The notes below the pieces were generated by a model, which worked only from the letters and a program-made list of their open reading frames with translations, had not been told where the DNA came from and made no database searches. Source: an uncultured Porphyromonadaceae bacterium (GTDB lineage Bacteria; Bacteroidota; Bacteroidia; Bacteroidales; Muribaculaceae). From it: a stretch of DNA of 64,000 nt. The translations under genes were made by a program, and so were the position numbers. This document shows positions 1-11,259 of the stretch, piece by piece. The stretch spans positions 186,001 to 250,000 of the forward strand of contig CABUIO010000001.1 of assembly GCA_902491625.1 (NCBI GenBank). Reading direction: 5' to 3'. Each line of letters opens with the position of its first letter. The stretch's first letter is position 1.

Positions 1-332
1 AGAGTACGGTGCTCCTTGCGCACCTCGCGTGTGGCAAAATCCACATTCGCCAGTGCGTCGAGCTCCGTGACGACAATCTCGATGTTGTCGGCGCCGATGC
101 CGTGCGACAGACAAAGTATCTTCTTCCCCTTGTAAGTGCCCGCGATAGCGTGGAACTCACGCGACTGCACATCGTAGTCAATCGAATCAAAAAAGAGCGA
201 AATCATTGTGACACGTCCGGGATCTCCCACAAGTATGATCTTGTCGCGCAACTGCTCGGGACGGAGATGTATATGGAAAGCCGAATTGTCGGCGTTGATG
301 ATAAGCTGTGAGGAAGGGATTATCTCTTTCAT
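1..332 (-). CDS. Nucleoside phosphorylase (uridine phosphorylase-like), N-terminal part
   Basis: This is the first 110 codons of a leftward gene that runs off the window edge. The product starts MKEIIPSSQLIINADNSAFH and contains ILVGDPGRV, followed by SHGIGADNIEIVVTELDAL. These are the phosphate-binding GDPxRV and the substrate-binding region of the PNP/UDP phosphorylase superfamily. The enzymes split a nucleoside with phosphate into base and ribose-1-phosphate in the cytoplasm for salvage. Bacteroidales members are usually annotated as uridine phosphorylase; the base specificity lies in the missing part. The start is the only ATG upstream of the conserved region. No clear -7 box was found upstream. 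Confidence 0.85.
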   Translation of the reverse strand, partial: MKEIIPSSQLIINADNSAFHIHLRPEQLRDKIILVGDPGRVTMISLFFDSIDYDVQSREFHAIAGTYKGKKILCLSHGIGADNIEIVVTELDALANVDFATREVRKEHRT

Positions 333-384
333 GGTCGTAAGTAACTCTTAAAAATTAGTTAATGGTCAAACAATCTACGCAACT

Positions 385-515
385 CACATTACTGATACAT
401 CCTTGCTCGTCTTTTTGGTGCTTTAGCCGTTGTCGCTCAGTCATGTAGCCCGCTACACTCCTTCGCTCCCCCGGCTAAATCACTCAAAAATCCTTCACAA
501 CTATGTATCATCTAT
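385..515 (-). repeat. Degenerate relative of the 325-bp MITE, reversed
   Basis: The stretch between the first two genes (333-612) holds no gene. Bases 385-515 resemble the reverse complement of the MITE interior at 36.7 kb: attactgatacatcctt corresponds to attactgatgcatctt, and cgtcttttt...agtcatgtagcccgctacactccttc corresponds to cgtcttta...agtcacatagcccgctatgctccttc. It is bracketed by tgatacat and atgtatca, an inverted pair. The resemblance was judged by eye, so this could be an old copy or a shared module only. Confidence 0.4.
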
Positions 516-575
516 TTTTTGCGAGTTACTTATTAGGTTTTATAGATAAAACGTTGTCCCGGCGGTCAATGTTCG

Positions 576-606
576 TTGCCGGGAGCCGGAAAAATGACTA
601 CCTTTG
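576..606 (+). promoter_or_regulatory. Bacteroidetes-type promoter of the SpoU methyltransferase
   Basis: TTG at 576-578 and TACCTTTG at 599-606 are 20 bp apart, the Bacteroidetes -33/-7 arrangement. The ATG of the gene lies only 6 nt after the -7 box, so the transcript should have almost no leader. Confidence 0.75.
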
Positions 607-612
607 CAGGAC

Positions 613-1422
613 ATGGCCAGAATAATCGAAATAACTGACATCGCCGACCCTCGGCTCGATGTCTACGCCCGACTCACGGAAGCGCAGCTTTGCGACCGAC
701 TCCACGCCGACAACGGAATCTTCATCGCCGAAAGTCCGAAAGTGATCGCTTCGGCTCTTGACTGTGGCTTCCAGCCTCTTTCGCTACTTTGCGAACACCG
801 CCACATCGCCGGCGACGCGCGGGAAATCATAGCGCGTATGCCTGACGAGATGCCGCTATACACTGCCTCGCGCGACACGCTCGCCGCGCTCACAGGCTAT
901 AAGCTCACGCGCGGAGTGCTCTGCGCCATGCGCCGCCGCAAGCTGCCGACGGCCGAAGAAGTCTGCGCCGGAGCCACGCGTGTGGCCGTGATCGACGGCG
1001 TGTGCGACACCACCAACATCGGCGCCATCTTCCGAAGCGCTGCTGCACTCGGCATTGACGCCGTACTACTGACACGCACCTCCTGCGATCCGCTCAACCG
1101 CCGCGCCATCCGTGTGTCGATGGGCACGGTCTTCCGCGTGCCCTGGACATGGATCGACGATCCGATAGAGGATCTGCGCAAGCTCGGATTCACGACCGTG
1201 GCACTTGCCCTTCGCGACGACAGCGTAAGCATCGACTCGCCCACACTCGCTGAAAAGGAGCGTCTCGCGCTTATACTCGGCACCGAAGGCGACGGACTCT
1301 CAAGCGAAGTCATCCACGGAGCCAACATCGTCGCGCGCATACCTATGAGCCGGGGCGTCGACTCTCTCAATGTCGCAGCCGCCTCCGCAGTAGCCTTCTG
1401 GCAACTCCGGAAACGATTATAG
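613..1422 (+). CDS. SpoU/TrmH-family RNA 2'-O-methyltransferase
   Basis: A 269-residue SPOUT-fold methyltransferase that would transfer a methyl group from SAM to a ribose 2'-OH of rRNA or tRNA. The N-terminal part (about residues 1-95) is a substrate-binding domain, with a lead-in like FIAESPKVIA. The catalytic domain follows with DGVCDTTNIGAIFRSAAALG (motif 1, conserved N and R), LILGTEGDGLS (motif 2) and IPMSRGVDSLNVAAASAVAF (motif 3, the SAM-binding knot). The start is taken at ATG 613, which follows the promoter directly; an in-frame TTG at 604 lies inside the -7 box. The last 6 bp overlap the 3' end of the convergent lipoprotein gene. The RNA target is not apparent. Confidence 0.9.
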   Translation: MARIIEITDIADPRLDVYARLTEAQLCDRLHADNGIFIAESPKVIASALDCGFQPLSLLCEHRHIAGDAREIIARMPDEMPLYTASRDTLAALTGYKLTRGVLCAMRRRKLPTAEEVCAGATRVAVIDGVCDTTNIGAIFRSAAALGIDAVLLTRTSCDPLNRRAIRVSMGTVFRVPWTWIDDPIEDLRKLGFTTVALALRDDSVSIDSPTLAEKERLALILGTEGDGLSSEVIHGANIVARIPMSRGVDSLNVAAASAVAFWQLRKRL

Positions 1423-2199
1423 AGGTGCCTCCTCAAGGAACCACAGCATCGGCAGATCCCTGAATCTTTTGCAGGGCTTGTACGCCTCTTCGATCTGCTG
1501 CCTGAGTTCCGCCTCGCTGACAAGTTCCGTTGAGTTTCCCATCACCGCTTTCTGCTGATTGAGCTGTTTTACTGTGGATTGCGAAACAGCGTCCACGATC
1601 CTTTTCCGTGAAGCATCGGAAATGGCCATATTGTCGAACGCGGCACGATGAAAACTCCGGTGGCATTTTGCAAGAGGCCACGCAGTAATATCTTCGGCTT
1701 CGGTCATCTCGTCATTGCAGAATCTGATATACTGATCAACGACTTCCTGCTCCGAATACGACGGAAGGAAATCGGCCTTATGCTTCCATGTATCGATGCC
1801 ATTCAGATCCGAGGCCACAAGCAGAAATTCACCGAACGTCTGACAATCGCCGATCTGCGACTTAAGCAAATCCAGATCGTCCGCCAGCGAGGCACTCATC
1901 ATTCCTGCGGGTATCGTGTCAGTTCCAAGCATTTCGCGCGCGTATTCCTTATAATCTCCTGAGATCTCGCGGCTTAAGGAATCTGTGAGCACACGGCGAT
2001 CCTCGTCCGTCAGCTTATACTTCAAGTCGTCTTCCGAGAATCTGCTGTAGAATTTGTCTAAGTCAACGATGCTGTCGGACTTCACCTCCGCGAACATCTC
2101 AAACACACGTTCAACAGGCGAGGATTTACGGCATCCCGCGACGGCGGTCATCATCAGAACAACCGCAAAAAATATTGGCATTTGATTTAATCGTCTCAT
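1417..2199 (-). CDS. Predicted lipoprotein of unknown function
   Basis: A 260-residue protein with a lipoprotein signal: charged MRRLNQM, a hydrophobic stretch, and a lipobox ending VAGC near residue 22. It is then soluble and strongly charged, rich in D, E, K and R, apparently helical, with no motif I recognise. It should sit in the outer or inner membrane facing the periplasm. Its 3' end overlaps the convergent methyltransferase gene by 6 bp. The next lipoprotein gene lies 42 bp upstream on the same strand, so the two may be co-transcribed. Function unknown. Confidence 0.75.
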   Translation of the reverse strand: MRRLNQMPIFFAVVLMMTAVAGCRKSSPVERVFEMFAEVKSDSIVDLDKFYSRFSEDDLKYKLTDEDRRVLTDSLSREISGDYKEYAREMLGTDTIPAGMMSASLADDLDLLKSQIGDCQTFGEFLLVASDLNGIDTWKHKADFLPSYSEQEVVDQYIRFCNDEMTEAEDITAWPLAKCHRSFHRAAFDNMAISDASRKRIVDAVSQSTVKQLNQQKAVMGNSTELVSEAELRQQIEEAYKPCKRFRDLPMLWFLEEAPL

Positions 2200-2241
2200 G
2201 ACTTCAGAAAATTAAAGGTTTATGACGCTATTTTGACAATG

Positions 2242-2805
2242 CTATTTACGCCATTCCCTTACAGGATACTCTCCCGTCAAGGTTACGTAGTCCGTGGGTA
2301 CTTTCTTCATGACAGCGACATGGTATTTGACAGACTTGTCCTGCACGGAAGACCAGTCCGAATCAGACACGAACATCACGACATCGCCATCGACCGCAAC
2401 CCTCATCCAATTCTCTTTGGACTTTCCCGGCTCGACATAACGTACAATTCCATCCTTAGAGGAATATTCAATCTTGATGGTGTAGCTATATTTCTCAGCT
2501 CCTTTCGACCATGCCTGCACAAGATAGCCGTCCTCAGTGAAGTAAGTGCCGTCAACCTTTTCCTTCTGATAGACCGCGCCCATAATATCAGGATTCTCAG
2601 ATACAACCTCAAAGTTTTCATTAAGGTAATACTCCTTGTCTACAACCCAGAACGAGCCTTTCACAAGGTCTTTGAATTCATCGGCAGGAAGCACTTCCGA
2701 GGGCACATTAAACACTTCGGGCTTCGCAGGCTCATCCTCATTGGAACAGCTGCACAATCCAGTCGCAAGAGCAGCGGCAGCAACTAAAATAATCTTTCCC
2801 TTCAT
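2242..2805 (-). CDS. Predicted lipoprotein, similar in layout to the C10-islet lipoproteins
   Basis: A 187-residue lipoprotein: MKGKIILVAAAALATGLCSC lipobox, then SNEDEPAKPEV. The mature part has a short motif around EFKDLVKGSFWVVDKEYYLN and a later GTYFTEDGYLV, then beta-rich sequence with WMRVAVDGDVVMFVSDSDW. The layout (C, S, N/D, acidic linker, F....W..., YFT/DGY) resembles the two small lipoproteins beside the C10 protease at 42.1-43.2 kb. That resemblance is by eye. A -7-like TATTTTTG lies about 37 nt upstream of the start on this strand. Function unknown; no protease gene is adjacent here. Confidence 0.7.
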   Translation of the reverse strand: MKGKIILVAAAALATGLCSCSNEDEPAKPEVFNVPSEVLPADEFKDLVKGSFWVVDKEYYLNENFEVVSENPDIMGAVYQKEKVDGTYFTEDGYLVQAWSKGAEKYSYTIKIEYSSKDGIVRYVEPGKSKENWMRVAVDGDVVMFVSDSDWSSVQDKSVKYHVAVMKKVPTDYVTLTGEYPVREWRK

Positions 2806-2975
2806 GGTGTCATACGATTTATATTATCGCCTAAAATTACAAAAATATTTTCAATCCTTTATCGCAACTCTTTATTTTTTTAGGGTTTTAACATCCATTA
2901 ACACAACCCCTTTCGCTGTGCAGTGTATGCAGACATGACATAGACACATGACGAAGTAAGGCGGGGAGAGGAGCG

Positions 2976-3006
2976 TTGCGAAATTGACAGATTATCATTA
3001 TCTTTG
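2976..3006 (+). promoter_or_regulatory. valS promoter
   Basis: TTG at 2976-2978 and TATCTTTG at 2999-3006, spaced 20 bp. The leader to the valS ATG is about 75 nt and contains a strong hairpin. Confidence 0.75.
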
Positions 3007-3015
3007 CACTCCGTT

Positions 3016-3049
3016 AGCCTCTGCGGCGACATATCCGCCGCAAGAGGCT
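3016..3049 (+). promoter_or_regulatory. Leader hairpin upstream of valS
   Basis: AGCCTCTGCGGCG (3016-3028) pairs with CCGCCGCAAGAGGCT (3035-3049) around a 6-nt loop, with one bulged region. It sits between the predicted transcription start and the valS start and has no U-run, so it is not a terminator as seen. A role in control of valS is possible but only inferred. Confidence 0.5.
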
Positions 3050-3086
3050 GCGACACATTGTTAACAATAATCGTAAACTACAGATA

Positions 3087-5771
<2,685 letters not shown>

Positions 5772-5786
5772 CCATTAATCTAAAAA

Positions 5787-8309
5787 ATGAAGAAGCTTAC
5801 GGCATATATTTCCGTGGCGGCCGCACTTTCGTCGGCCGCCATGTTTGCTGCCGGCGACCTTTCGCTCGGCAAATGGAACGTTCTCAAACCGCTCAGAGTG
5901 CAGGCGCCGCTGCTCCTCGACTCCCTCGACGCCAAAGGAGTGCGCTACGAGCCGTCGCAGCTGCTTGATTCGCGCCGTCCGAGGGATTTCCGCGGGAAGT
6001 CGGCTGTCGCGTCCGTTGTTAGCGCAGATACTTCGGGGGTCATCGCGCTGACATGCGACACGACGCTCACCGAAATACTCGAATACGCGCTTCCTCTGCG
6101 TGCCGCGCGATATGCCGAAGGGGAGCTTCAGATTTCCTCGCCACTCCCCTACCGCCTTTTCATCGACGGCGAAGAGGTGGCAAAATCTCCGGCCGACGGC
6201 GAGCTGGAGCACTCCCTGACACTTGAGCCGCAGGCCGACATCGAGTTGACGCTTATGCTTCTTTCGCAGCCGGGCGACACCGCAGCACGCGAATTTAAGG
6301 CTACATTCTCCCCTGCGGAGAAGTTTGCGGATGTGAAAGTGATTGCCGAGCCGGAAATGAAACGCCGTTTTTCGCTGGCGGACACTGAGTTCGGCTCGCG
6401 CGTCAGCGGCATGGCTCTTTCCCCCGACGGTCAGCGGCTATTGACTTGGATCACGACGCGCCATGATCCCGAGACTGCCGAAAAGACCCTCACACTCACC
6501 GATCTGCGCTCCGGCAAAGTCACCACTCTCAATCCCGACGAGGCCGTGCAGTGGATGCCTGTAAGCAACAAACTCAGCGTGGCCGTGAAGCGCAACGATG
6601 TCTACGACATCTACACCGTAGATCCGGCCGACGGCAAGCGCACGCTCGTGGCAGAAGGTATGCCTCAGGCAAGCTATTACTGGAATCCGGCGGAAAACCT
6701 CATATTCTTCAACGCCGTCGACGAGGGGAAGAAAGAGTCCGGTCCGCTGCGCCGCTACACCTCTCCCGACGACCGCATCCCCGGCAACCGCGACCTCAGC
6801 TACATCGCCATGATGGATCCCGCGACCGGACTCGTGCAGCGTGTGACGAGAGGTTCCTCAAACTCCTATCTGCTTGATTTCCACCCCACGGAAAACAGGA
6901 TTCTCATCATGTCCACCTCGGTCAATCCCACGGAATGGCCCTTCACCGAGTCCGCCGTCTACGAATATGACTACTCGACCGGAGCCACCGACACGATCGT
7001 TGGCAAGACAGGATTCGTCACCTCGGCACAATACTCTCCCGACGGCAAGCGGCTCCTCGTAGCTGCCTCCGCGCAGGAATTCGGCGGCATCGCCGACCGC
7101 AGCAATGCGCCGATAGCCAACACCTACGACCAGCAGCTCTTCATCTACGATCCGGCAACCGGAAAGGCCGATCCGCTGACCGCGGATTTCGACCCTTCCG
7201 CCGACGGCACCGCCGTCTGGAACAAGGCTGACGGCAAGATCTATCTGCTTGCCACCAAAGGTTTCGGCAACCGTATCTACAGCCTCGACCCGAAGACGCG
7301 CAAGTTCACCGAACTGCCGCTCGCCATCGAAAACATCAACTCTTTCAGTATGGGAGACAAAGGGGGCTGTATCGCCTACACCGGCATGTCGCGCGACCAT
7401 TCCGGCCAGGGACGCATCTACGACGTCCGCAGCAGCAAGGATGCCGTGGCAGCCGATCCCAACGCCGACCGCCTTGACGCCATCGACATGAGCGACTTCG
7501 AGCGCTGGACGTTCACCTCTTCCGACGACACCGAGATCGAGGGCTACGCAGTCTATCCGCCCGACTTCGACCCTGCGAAGAAGTATCCCCTCATCGTCTA
7601 CTACTACGGAGGAACACTCCCCACGCAGTTCTCCCTCACAAGCCCTTACAATCCGCAGCTTGCGGCCTCGCGCGGCTACGTCGTCTACATGCTCAACCCT
7701 TCCGGCACCATAGGCTACGGGCAGGAGTTTTCCGCACGCCATGTCAACGCCTGGGGCAAGCGCACAGCCGAAGACATCATCGAGGGCACCAGGAAGTTTA
7801 TCGAGGAGCATCCGTTTGTCAATGCTGACAAGGTCGGATGCATCGGCGCCAGCTACGGCGGATTCATGACGCAGTATCTGCAGACCCTCACCGACATCTT
7901 CGCCGCCGCAGTGAGCCACGCCGGAATCAGCGACGTCACAAGCTACTGGGGCGAAGGCTACTGGGGCTACAGCTACAACGCCGTGGCAGCCTCCAAATCC
8001 TATCCCTGGAAGAACCCCGAACTCTTCACAAAGCAAGGATCGCTATTCAATGCCGACAAGATCCACACTCCGCTATTGCTGCTTCATGGCACCGCCGACA
8101 CCAACGTACCCCCGGGTGAGAGCATCCAGCTCTTCAACGCCCTGAAGATACTCGGACGAGACGTCGAGCTAATCACTGTCGACGGCGAGAACCACTTCAT
8201 CCGCACCTACGGCAAGCGCAAACAGTGGAACGATACCTTCATGGCATGGTTCGCCAAATGGCTTCAGGACGATCCCCGCTGGTGGAACGCCCTCTACCCT
8301 TCCAAATAA
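5787..8309 (+). CDS. S9-family prolyl oligopeptidase-like serine peptidase, exported
   Basis: An 840-residue protein with a signal peptide (MKKLTAYISVAAALSSAAMF, cleavage near AAG) and the dipeptidyl-peptidase/acylaminoacyl-peptidase layout: an N-terminal beta-propeller with WD-like segments (VSGMALSPDGQRLL, VTSAQYSPDGKRLLV) and a C-terminal alpha/beta hydrolase. The catalytic triad is visible: Ser689 in GASYGGFM, Asp771 in HGTADTNVPP and His803 in DGENHFI. It should cleave peptides in the periplasm, probably short ones because the propeller limits access. Substrate preference cannot be read from the sequence. It lies immediately behind valS. Confidence 0.92.
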   Translation: MKKLTAYISVAAALSSAAMFAAGDLSLGKWNVLKPLRVQAPLLLDSLDAKGVRYEPSQLLDSRRPRDFRGKSAVASVVSADTSGVIALTCDTTLTEILEYALPLRAARYAEGELQISSPLPYRLFIDGEEVAKSPADGELEHSLTLEPQADIELTLMLLSQPGDTAAREFKATFSPAEKFADVKVIAEPEMKRRFSLADTEFGSRVSGMALSPDGQRLLTWITTRHDPETAEKTLTLTDLRSGKVTTLNPDEAVQWMPVSNKLSVAVKRNDVYDIYTVDPADGKRTLVAEGMPQASYYWNPAENLIFFNAVDEGKKESGPLRRYTSPDDRIPGNRDLSYIAMMDPATGLVQRVTRGSSNSYLLDFHPTENRILIMSTSVNPTEWPFTESAVYEYDYSTGATDTIVGKTGFVTSAQYSPDGKRLLVAASAQEFGGIADRSNAPIANTYDQQLFIYDPATGKADPLTADFDPSADGTAVWNKADGKIYLLATKGFGNRIYSLDPKTRKFTELPLAIENINSFSMGDKGGCIAYTGMSRDHSGQGRIYDVRSSKDAVAADPNADRLDAIDMSDFERWTFTSSDDTEIEGYAVYPPDFDPAKKYPLIVYYYGGTLPTQFSLTSPYNPQLAASRGYVVYMLNPSGTIGYGQEFSARHVNAWGKRTAEDIIEGTRKFIEEHPFVNADKVGCIGASYGGFMTQYLQTLTDIFAAAVSHAGISDVTSYWGEGYWGYSYNAVAASKSYPWKNPELFTKQGSLFNADKIHTPLLLLHGTADTNVPPGESIQLFNALKILGRDVELITVDGENHFIRTYGKRKQWNDTFMAWFAKWLQDDPRWWNALYPSK

Positions 8310-8413
8310 TCGAAACCGCCTCCGCAAGTCACTTAGCAATAGTCTACGGATGGGAAAGGGAGGGTGTCACCGACCTCGGTCCGGCGCTTCAGACACAGTA
8401 TACATACGCCGAA

Positions 8414-8612
8414 AGGCATGTAAGGCCGAGGGGAGAATAGCCCGGCAGCGTAAGCTCCGGGAAAGAGACAGCACAATAAAAAAGAGGTCTGTAGGACCGA
8501 TCCAACAGGTTGCGTTCGGATCGCTCCTACAGAGCTTTGCATGTTCGATTGCAACGATTTCCCGGAGCTTACGCTGCCGGGCTATTGTCGTTTCGGCCTT
8601 ACAGGCCTTTTC
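8414..8612. repeat. Palindromic mosaic repeat, core copy A
   Basis: A long imperfect inverted repeat filling the gap 8310-8671. The left arm contains gtaaggccga and agcccggcagcgtaagctcc; the right arm has the mirror ggagcttacgctgccgggct and tcggccttacaggcc. The centre contains a second inverted pair around gtctgtaggaccgatcc and ggatcgctcctacaga. The same core occurs at 54178-54381 and 56094-56295. Open reading frames here are by-products of the repeat. Just beyond it, 8637-8652 is a perfect 16-bp palindrome, GCGCAAAATTTTGCGC, next to the porin stop codon. Confidence 0.85.
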
Positions 8613-8671
8613 CGCATCATGGGGTTGTCGCGACCAGCGCAAAATTTTGCGCCCGCCGCGTCGGAGAGGGG

Positions 8672-9955
8672 TCAGAAACTGACTCTCAGCATGCATTCCA
8701 CGCGGTTGTCATGCGCTTGATTGCCGTTGCAGTCAACCCGTCGTCCATACAGATATTCCACGCCTGCCTGAGCTATGGAATTTATCTGATAGAACGTGTT
8801 GAAGGCTATGTATTGCGCATAGCTGTAATTCTCACCCCACGCGGGGGCATTGTCCGATGCTGCATAACGCGGCGCGTATGCGCGGACGTGGCTGTATGTG
8901 GCCGTGCTGAACAGCCGTGGCGTGAACTGATATGTCAATGAGCCGTATGCGGCCCAGGCCTTTACGGCCTTGAGCCTGTCTGTGCCGGTGCCGGAGGGAA
9001 TCAGATCCATTCCCTCGCCATTGATGTCCTGGATATAGCTTGCGATACCCTCGCCATATATAGCGGAGAAAGAGGCAGAGAGCGAGGGTGTGACAGGTAT
9101 CTTGCCGCTCGCGTGGATGCCCCAGCCCACTTTGTCGATATTGCGGGAGGAAAGCGTGTTCCGGTAATAAAGATTGCGCACCATACCGGCCAGACGCACC
9201 CATCCGGCGCCGGAAGCCCACAGCTTCTGCACATAGAAAGGTATGTCGGGAATCCTCTGCGATACAGTGGCTGTATGCGCGGCGTTGGTATATGACTCCT
9301 CGGGCAACTCGAGCGCCACGCCGAGACGCCATCCTTTGTCTTTTCCCAAATACGGCTCGTAGGCGATCAGTGCATGTGGAATTGTGGCCATCGAATTCGG
9401 GCCCTCGTAGTCTATAAGAGCCGGAGCCGCGGCGACATCGCTGAAAAGGCTGTATGTGTAGCCGGCCGTTATATCATGAAATTTCAGATACGCATGCTCC
9501 AGATAGGGAGAATAATTGTCATTCAGGAAATTGAACGCCACGTATGCGCCTATCTTGTTGGGAGAGTCCGGAAGAGCCACGACATTAAGATATATGCCGC
9601 TCTGCTGTGCTGTGAATCTCATCTTCGCTCCGTTGCCGGCCGGGACAGTCATAGGGATGGCGGAAGTAATGAAAAAATTAGCGTCGGGGACTGGATTCCC
9701 GAAGTCGTATTCCCCGACAAGAGTAATGTTGGCACCGATGCCGAGATAAAACTTGTCCTCCTTGCCGAAGACAGCGAAACGAGGGACATTATTGATGTTC
9801 ACATGTTTGGGGGCGTTCTCCTTGAGTGTGGAATAAAATCCTGTCGTGTCACGTGCGGCAGCGGGAACAGGAGAGCTTTCCTGAGTGACCTGGCAATAGA
9901 CCGGCAGTCCGCACATAAGTGCGAGGGCTGAGACAATAATAGCGGATGATCTCAT
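8672..9955 (-). CDS. DcaP-like outer-membrane porin
   Basis: A 427-residue protein with a signal peptide (MRSSAIIVSALALMCGLPVY, cleaved near CQ) and a beta-barrel pattern ending in phenylalanine (CMLRVSF), as outer-membrane proteins do. Features such as GAYVAFNFLN, YLEHAYLKFHDITAGYTYSL and ALIDYEGPNS match the layout of DcaP-like porins, which in Acinetobacter pass dicarboxylic and other acidic compounds; that is family knowledge. It is the last gene of an apparent operon with the MFS carrier (47 bp upstream) and the APC antiporter, so it may be the outer-membrane entry for their substrate. Family assignment moderately sure, substrate inferred. Confidence 0.75.
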   Translation of the reverse strand: MRSSAIIVSALALMCGLPVYCQVTQESSPVPAAARDTTGFYSTLKENAPKHVNINNVPRFAVFGKEDKFYLGIGANITLVGEYDFGNPVPDANFFITSAIPMTVPAGNGAKMRFTAQQSGIYLNVVALPDSPNKIGAYVAFNFLNDNYSPYLEHAYLKFHDITAGYTYSLFSDVAAAPALIDYEGPNSMATIPHALIAYEPYLGKDKGWRLGVALELPEESYTNAAHTATVSQRIPDIPFYVQKLWASGAGWVRLAGMVRNLYYRNTLSSRNIDKVGWGIHASGKIPVTPSLSASFSAIYGEGIASYIQDINGEGMDLIPSGTGTDRLKAVKAWAAYGSLTYQFTPRLFSTATYSHVRAYAPRYAASDNAPAWGENYSYAQYIAFNTFYQINSIAQAGVEYLYGRRVDCNGNQAHDNRVECMLRVSF

Positions 9956-10002
9956 AAGTCTTAGAGTGTGTTAAATGGTAGAGGTTGATTTAAGATGTTG
10001 TT

Positions 10003-11247
10003 TTAATAATAGTCCTCGCTCACATTAAAAGCGAAGCTTTTGCGGCATAACAGAGCGAGAACGGCATATGCCGACAAAAGTATAAAATTCATGATAAACG
10101 CGAAAGTAGAAATGCCTTCGGCATGGAAAAGAAACCTGAATCCGTCGATAATGAACGGAGTAAGCACTATGGCGGTGTAATTGGCCGCCAGCACGATGGA
10201 GAGAGCGAGGGTGGCATTGCGTCCGGAGGCAGCCGAATCGCTCGCCTTGTCGTAGATCAGAGGCTGGCATATGCCGTAGCCGAGTCCGGCCAATGCCGAT
10301 CCCACACACATGGTCCATGGCTGCGGGAAGAAAGCGAAAAGAGCGAGTCCTGCAGCCATCATAACTCCGGTGATGAAGAACGCGTGGCTTCTGAGACACT
10401 TCACCATCCATCCGAGAGTAAAGCCGGGGATAAGCATGAAGAGATAGAAAATCGCGGTCACGGTTCCGGTAAGGGATGTTCCCCACGCATGCTTCTCAAT
10501 AAGGAAAGGACAATAATATGTCACGGCTATAGTGCCGAAGGTTATGAAGGCATAGACTCCGATAAGCGCCGTCAGACGCCCGACATAGAGTCCGCCAATA
10601 AGCTTGCCTCCCGATGCGGCTCCCGACGTATTTCCGGCAGCCGGAGTCTGCCGGGACGATTCCGGAGCATCATCCATTTCCTGCTTAGGCAATCTGAACG
10701 CCAGACATAGTGGTATGATCGAGATAAGATAGACAAGCAGCGGCAGGTGCCAGTCGCTGCCGTGGCTAAGCCAGCCCACGACAAATGTAGCCACTACCAG
10801 CGCCAGATTGCTGACACCTGATTTCACTCCCATGGCTCTCATTCGGTAAGGCCCCGCGAAAGTGTCGGATATCAGTCCCGGAGAGAACGGTATCAGGAGC
10901 CCGGCGCCGCAACCCAGAAGACAACTGATTATTATCAGGGTCGCCATGCTGTCAGCCATCATGTATGCCACTCCGCAAAGCGTGAACAGTATCAGACCGG
11001 AGACGACCACGAAATTCTTGTGGCGCGAAAGCGACAGCTTGCCTGAAAGCAGCACGAATGGTATTATAATGACATTGGGGAGGATGGTGAGAAGCTGTTT
11101 CTCAAGCTGAGTCGTATGAGGAAAAATCTCGGAAAGAGAACCGAGCATAGGAGTCACGGCCAGTCCGGGGAGATTGACCACCAGTGAGATTGACATTATC
11201 GCGCAATACGTCGCGATGGATATCGGCTGTTTTCCGGTCTTTATCAT
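10003..11247 (-). CDS. MFS transporter
   Basis: A 414-residue inner-membrane protein with about 12 hydrophobic segments in two halves, split by a polar loop near residues 195-225 (QEMDDAPESSRQTPAAGN). The first half resembles drug/sugar-type MFS proteins, with the loop 2-3 region GKLSLSRHKNFVVVSG and GCGAGLLIPFSPGL in helix 4. The second half starts RLTALIGVYAFITFGTIAVT. It follows the APC antiporter gene by 12 bp and precedes the porin gene, so the three are probably one transcript. The substrate is unknown; context suggests it handles an amino acid or its amine product. Confidence 0.88.
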   Translation of the reverse strand: MIKTGKQPISIATYCAIMSISLVVNLPGLAVTPMLGSLSEIFPHTTQLEKQLLTILPNVIIIPFVLLSGKLSLSRHKNFVVVSGLILFTLCGVAYMMADSMATLIIISCLLGCGAGLLIPFSPGLISDTFAGPYRMRAMGVKSGVSNLALVVATFVVGWLSHGSDWHLPLLVYLISIIPLCLAFRLPKQEMDDAPESSRQTPAAGNTSGAASGGKLIGGLYVGRLTALIGVYAFITFGTIAVTYYCPFLIEKHAWGTSLTGTVTAIFYLFMLIPGFTLGWMVKCLRSHAFFITGVMMAAGLALFAFFPQPWTMCVGSALAGLGYGICQPLIYDKASDSAASGRNATLALSIVLAANYTAIVLTPFIIDGFRFLFHAEGISTFAFIMNFILLSAYAVLALLCRKSFAFNVSEDYY

Positions 11248-11259
11248 TTTCCTTGATTC

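Noticed and set aside
6858..8036. Long open frame (392 codons) antisense to the S9 peptidase
   Set aside because: It mirrors the codon pattern of the GC-rich peptidase gene, has no family motif and no promoter; the forward frame has a full catalytic triad.
8350..8696. Open frames in both directions through the 8.4-kb palindromic repeat
   Set aside because: They are products of the inverted repeat, with matching translations on both strands and no start signals.
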